Positions 12,744 through 14,072 of a stretch of 14,072 nt of DNA are shown here, piece after piece. The notes beneath the pieces were generated by a model. The model made no database searches. It worked only from the letters and a program-made list of their open reading frames with translations, and was not told where the DNA came from. The DNA comes from an uncultured Actinomyces sp. Lineage in GTDB: Bacteria; Actinomycetota; Actinomycetes; Actinomycetales; Actinomycetaceae. The position numbers and the translations under genes are program-made. Position 1 is the stretch's first letter. The number at the start of each line of letters is the position of its first letter. Location of the stretch: the NCBI GenBank assembly GCA_902773415.1, contig CACYEE010000047.1:1-14072 (forward strand), in the 5' to 3' direction.

Positions 12744-13523
12744 TCAGATCAAGTCGAAGCAGACGATCTTCGCGAACTCGTCGGCCTTGAGCGAAGCACC
12801 GCCAACAAGCGCGCCGTCGACGTCGGGCTTGCCCATGATTTCCTTGACGTTGCCGGACTTCACCGATCCTCCGTACTGGATGCGCACGGCTTCGGCCGTC
12901 TCCTCGTCGAAAAGCTCGCCGACGCGGACGCGAATCGCGCCGCAGACTTCCTGGGCGTCGTCGGCAGTCGCCGTCTCGCCCGTGCCGATTGCCCAGATGG
13001 GCTCGTAGGCGATCACGGACTTCGCGACTTCCTCGGCCGTGAGGTTGGCGAGCATCGCATCGATCTGGCCGAGAACGAACTCGACGTGCTTGCCTTCCTT
13101 GCGAACTTCGAGGGCCTCGCCGCAGCAGATGATCGGAAGCATGCCGGCGTCGAGAATCTTCTTCGCCTTCTCGCCGATAAGCTCGTTCGATTCGCCGTGG
13201 TATTCGCGCCGCTCGGAGTGGCCGACGACCACATAGGCGCAGCCAAGCTTCGTGAGCATTCCGGTGGAAATGTCGCCGGTGTAGGCACCCTCGTCATGCG
13301 TCGACACGTCCTGCGCACCGTAGGCGATCGGCAGGGAATCCGCGTCGATGACGGTCTGGACGGTGCGGATGTCGGTGAACGGAGGAATCACCACGGCCTC
13401 GGACTTCTCGGGGTCGTAGCCGAGATCGGCCAGGGCCGCACCGAGGGAAGTCACGAGGTGGTTGGCCTCAAGGTGATCCATGTTCATCTTCCAGTTGCCA
13501 GCGAGAATGGGCTTGCGTGCCAT
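12744..13523 (-). CDS. tpiA: Triosephosphate isomerase
   Basis: 259 residues, interconverts dihydroxyacetone phosphate and glyceraldehyde 3-phosphate. Catalytic residues are all visible: Asn10 and Lys12 in LAGNWKMN, His102 in VVGHSERR, Glu174 in AYEPIWAIGTG with the mobile loop; the phosphate-binding YGGSV and GALVGGASL blocks follow. Length is normal for the family (about 250-260). It starts 5 nt after the pgk stop, with AAGG at a 9-nt distance, so the two are one operon. A strong hairpin follows it. Confidence 0.97.
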   Translation of the reverse strand: MARKPILAGNWKMNMDHLEANHLVTSLGAALADLGYDPEKSEAVVIPPFTDIRTVQTVIDADSLPIAYGAQDVSTHDEGAYTGDISTGMLTKLGCAYVVVGHSERREYHGESNELIGEKAKKILDAGMLPIICCGEALEVRKEGKHVEFVLGQIDAMLANLTAEEVAKSVIAYEPIWAIGTGETATADDAQEVCGAIRVRVGELFDEETAEAVRIQYGGSVKSGNVKEIMGKPDVDGALVGGASLKADEFAKIVCFDLI

Positions 13524-13528
13524 GATTG

Positions 13529-14072
13529 TCAGCCTTCCAGTACAGCGATGCCGGGGAGCTCCTTGCCCTCGAGGAATTCGAGGGAAGCGCCGCCGCCGGT
13601 GGAAATGTGGGAGAACTTGGCCTCGTCGAAGCCAAGGGTGCGCACGGCGGCAGCCGAGTCGCCGCCGCCGACGATGGTGAAGCCGTCAGCGGCTTCCATA
13701 GCGGCCGCAACGGCCTTGGTGCCTTCGGCGAAGGCCTCGAACTCGAAGACGCCCATCGGGCCGTTCCAGACGACCGTCTTGGACGAGGCAATGGCCTCGG
13801 CGTACAGCTTGCGCGTCTCGGGGCCGACATCGAGACCCATCTGGTCGGCGGGAATGGAGTCCGCGTCGACAATCGTGGCCGGAGCGTCGGCGGCGAACTC
13901 GGGCGCGCACACCACGTCGACCGGCAGAAGGATGTCGACGCCCTTGTCGGCGGCCTTCTCCAGGTAGCCCTGGACAGTCTCGACCTGGTCGGCCTCGAGC
14001 AGCGACGTGCCGACTTCCTTGCCCTGGGCCTTGAGGAAGGTGTAGGCCATGCCGCCGCCGATGAGCAGGCGG
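13529..14072 (-). CDS. pgk: Phosphoglycerate kinase (C-terminal part; 5' end beyond the window)
   Basis: 180 C-terminal residues of a protein usually near 400. It transfers phosphate from 1,3-bisphosphoglycerate to ADP in glycolysis. The nucleotide-binding domain is seen: LLIGGGMAYTFLKAQG, the helix GTSLLE, VDVVCAPEF, DSIPADQMGLDVGPET, VVWNGPMGVFEFEAFAEGT with the Glu after GVF, and TIVGGGDSAAAV and HISTGGGASLEFLEGK at the end. The frame is open to the window edge (first full codon at 14071). tpiA follows after 5 nt; gap is normally upstream, outside the window. Confidence 0.97.
   Translation of the reverse strand, partial: RLLIGGGMAYTFLKAQGKEVGTSLLEADQVETVQGYLEKAADKGVDILLPVDVVCAPEFAADAPATIVDADSIPADQMGLDVGPETRKLYAEAIASSKTVVWNGPMGVFEFEAFAEGTKAVAAAMEAADGFTIVGGGDSAAAVRTLGFDEAKFSHISTGGGASLEFLEGKELPGIAVLEG

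Overview
The window looks like a chromosomal housekeeping segment from a high-GC Gram-positive bacterium (Actinomycetota). The signs are the high GC content, a PriA-type HisA, the pgk-tpiA-secG order, a type-2 LeuA with a Leu-codon attenuator, an SseB-family gene between priA and infC, and TAnnnT -10 boxes placed for leaderless translation. The gene set reminds me most of Actinomycetaceae or Bifidobacteriaceae, but I cannot name a genus. I see no prophage, IS element, CRISPR array, tRNA or rRNA.

Layout: all genes but one are on the minus strand, so transcription runs from high to low coordinates. (1) 14072 to 12353: 3' part of pgk, then tpiA, a strong hairpin, and secG. (2) 12352 to 8706: a leucine attenuator starting 4 nt after secG (16-residue leader peptide with four consecutive Leu codons, then a GC-rich terminator with a T5 tract), followed by leuA, recO and uppS. 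(3) 8619 to 7294: hisD alone, with a leaderless-type promoter. (4) 7218 to 5407: a VIT1/CCC1-type metal transporter gene (the only plus-strand gene) and a divergent tandem universal stress protein gene; this pair separates hisD from the other his genes. (5) 5406 to 5027: about 380 nt with no gene I can support. (6) 5026 to 844: hisC-hisB-orf-hisH-priA-sseB, overlapping or nearly overlapping throughout. (7) 843 to 1: promoter, long leader and most of infC, whose best start is a rare ATC codon.

Main anomaly: hisB encodes only 131 residues. Its first half is normal and its last ~24 residues match the normal HisB C-terminus, but about 68 residues between them are missing in frame, including the second HHxxE metal-binding motif. 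The missing part would be bounded by near-identical ALAR-type sequences, so a deletion between short direct repeats is the simplest explanation. The rest of the his genes seen here (hisD, hisC, hisH, priA) look intact. The strain is therefore either a recent histidine auxotroph with reading frame and translational coupling preserved, or carries a minimal HisB of unknown activity. This also raises the question whether PriA is now kept mainly for tryptophan synthesis.

Other points of interest are the uncharacterised acidic-tailed ORF embedded between hisB and hisH, the attenuator fused to the secG tail, three genes sharing a TAGnnT box exactly 6 nt before ATG, and the infC rare start. I found no convincing new defence or mobile system.
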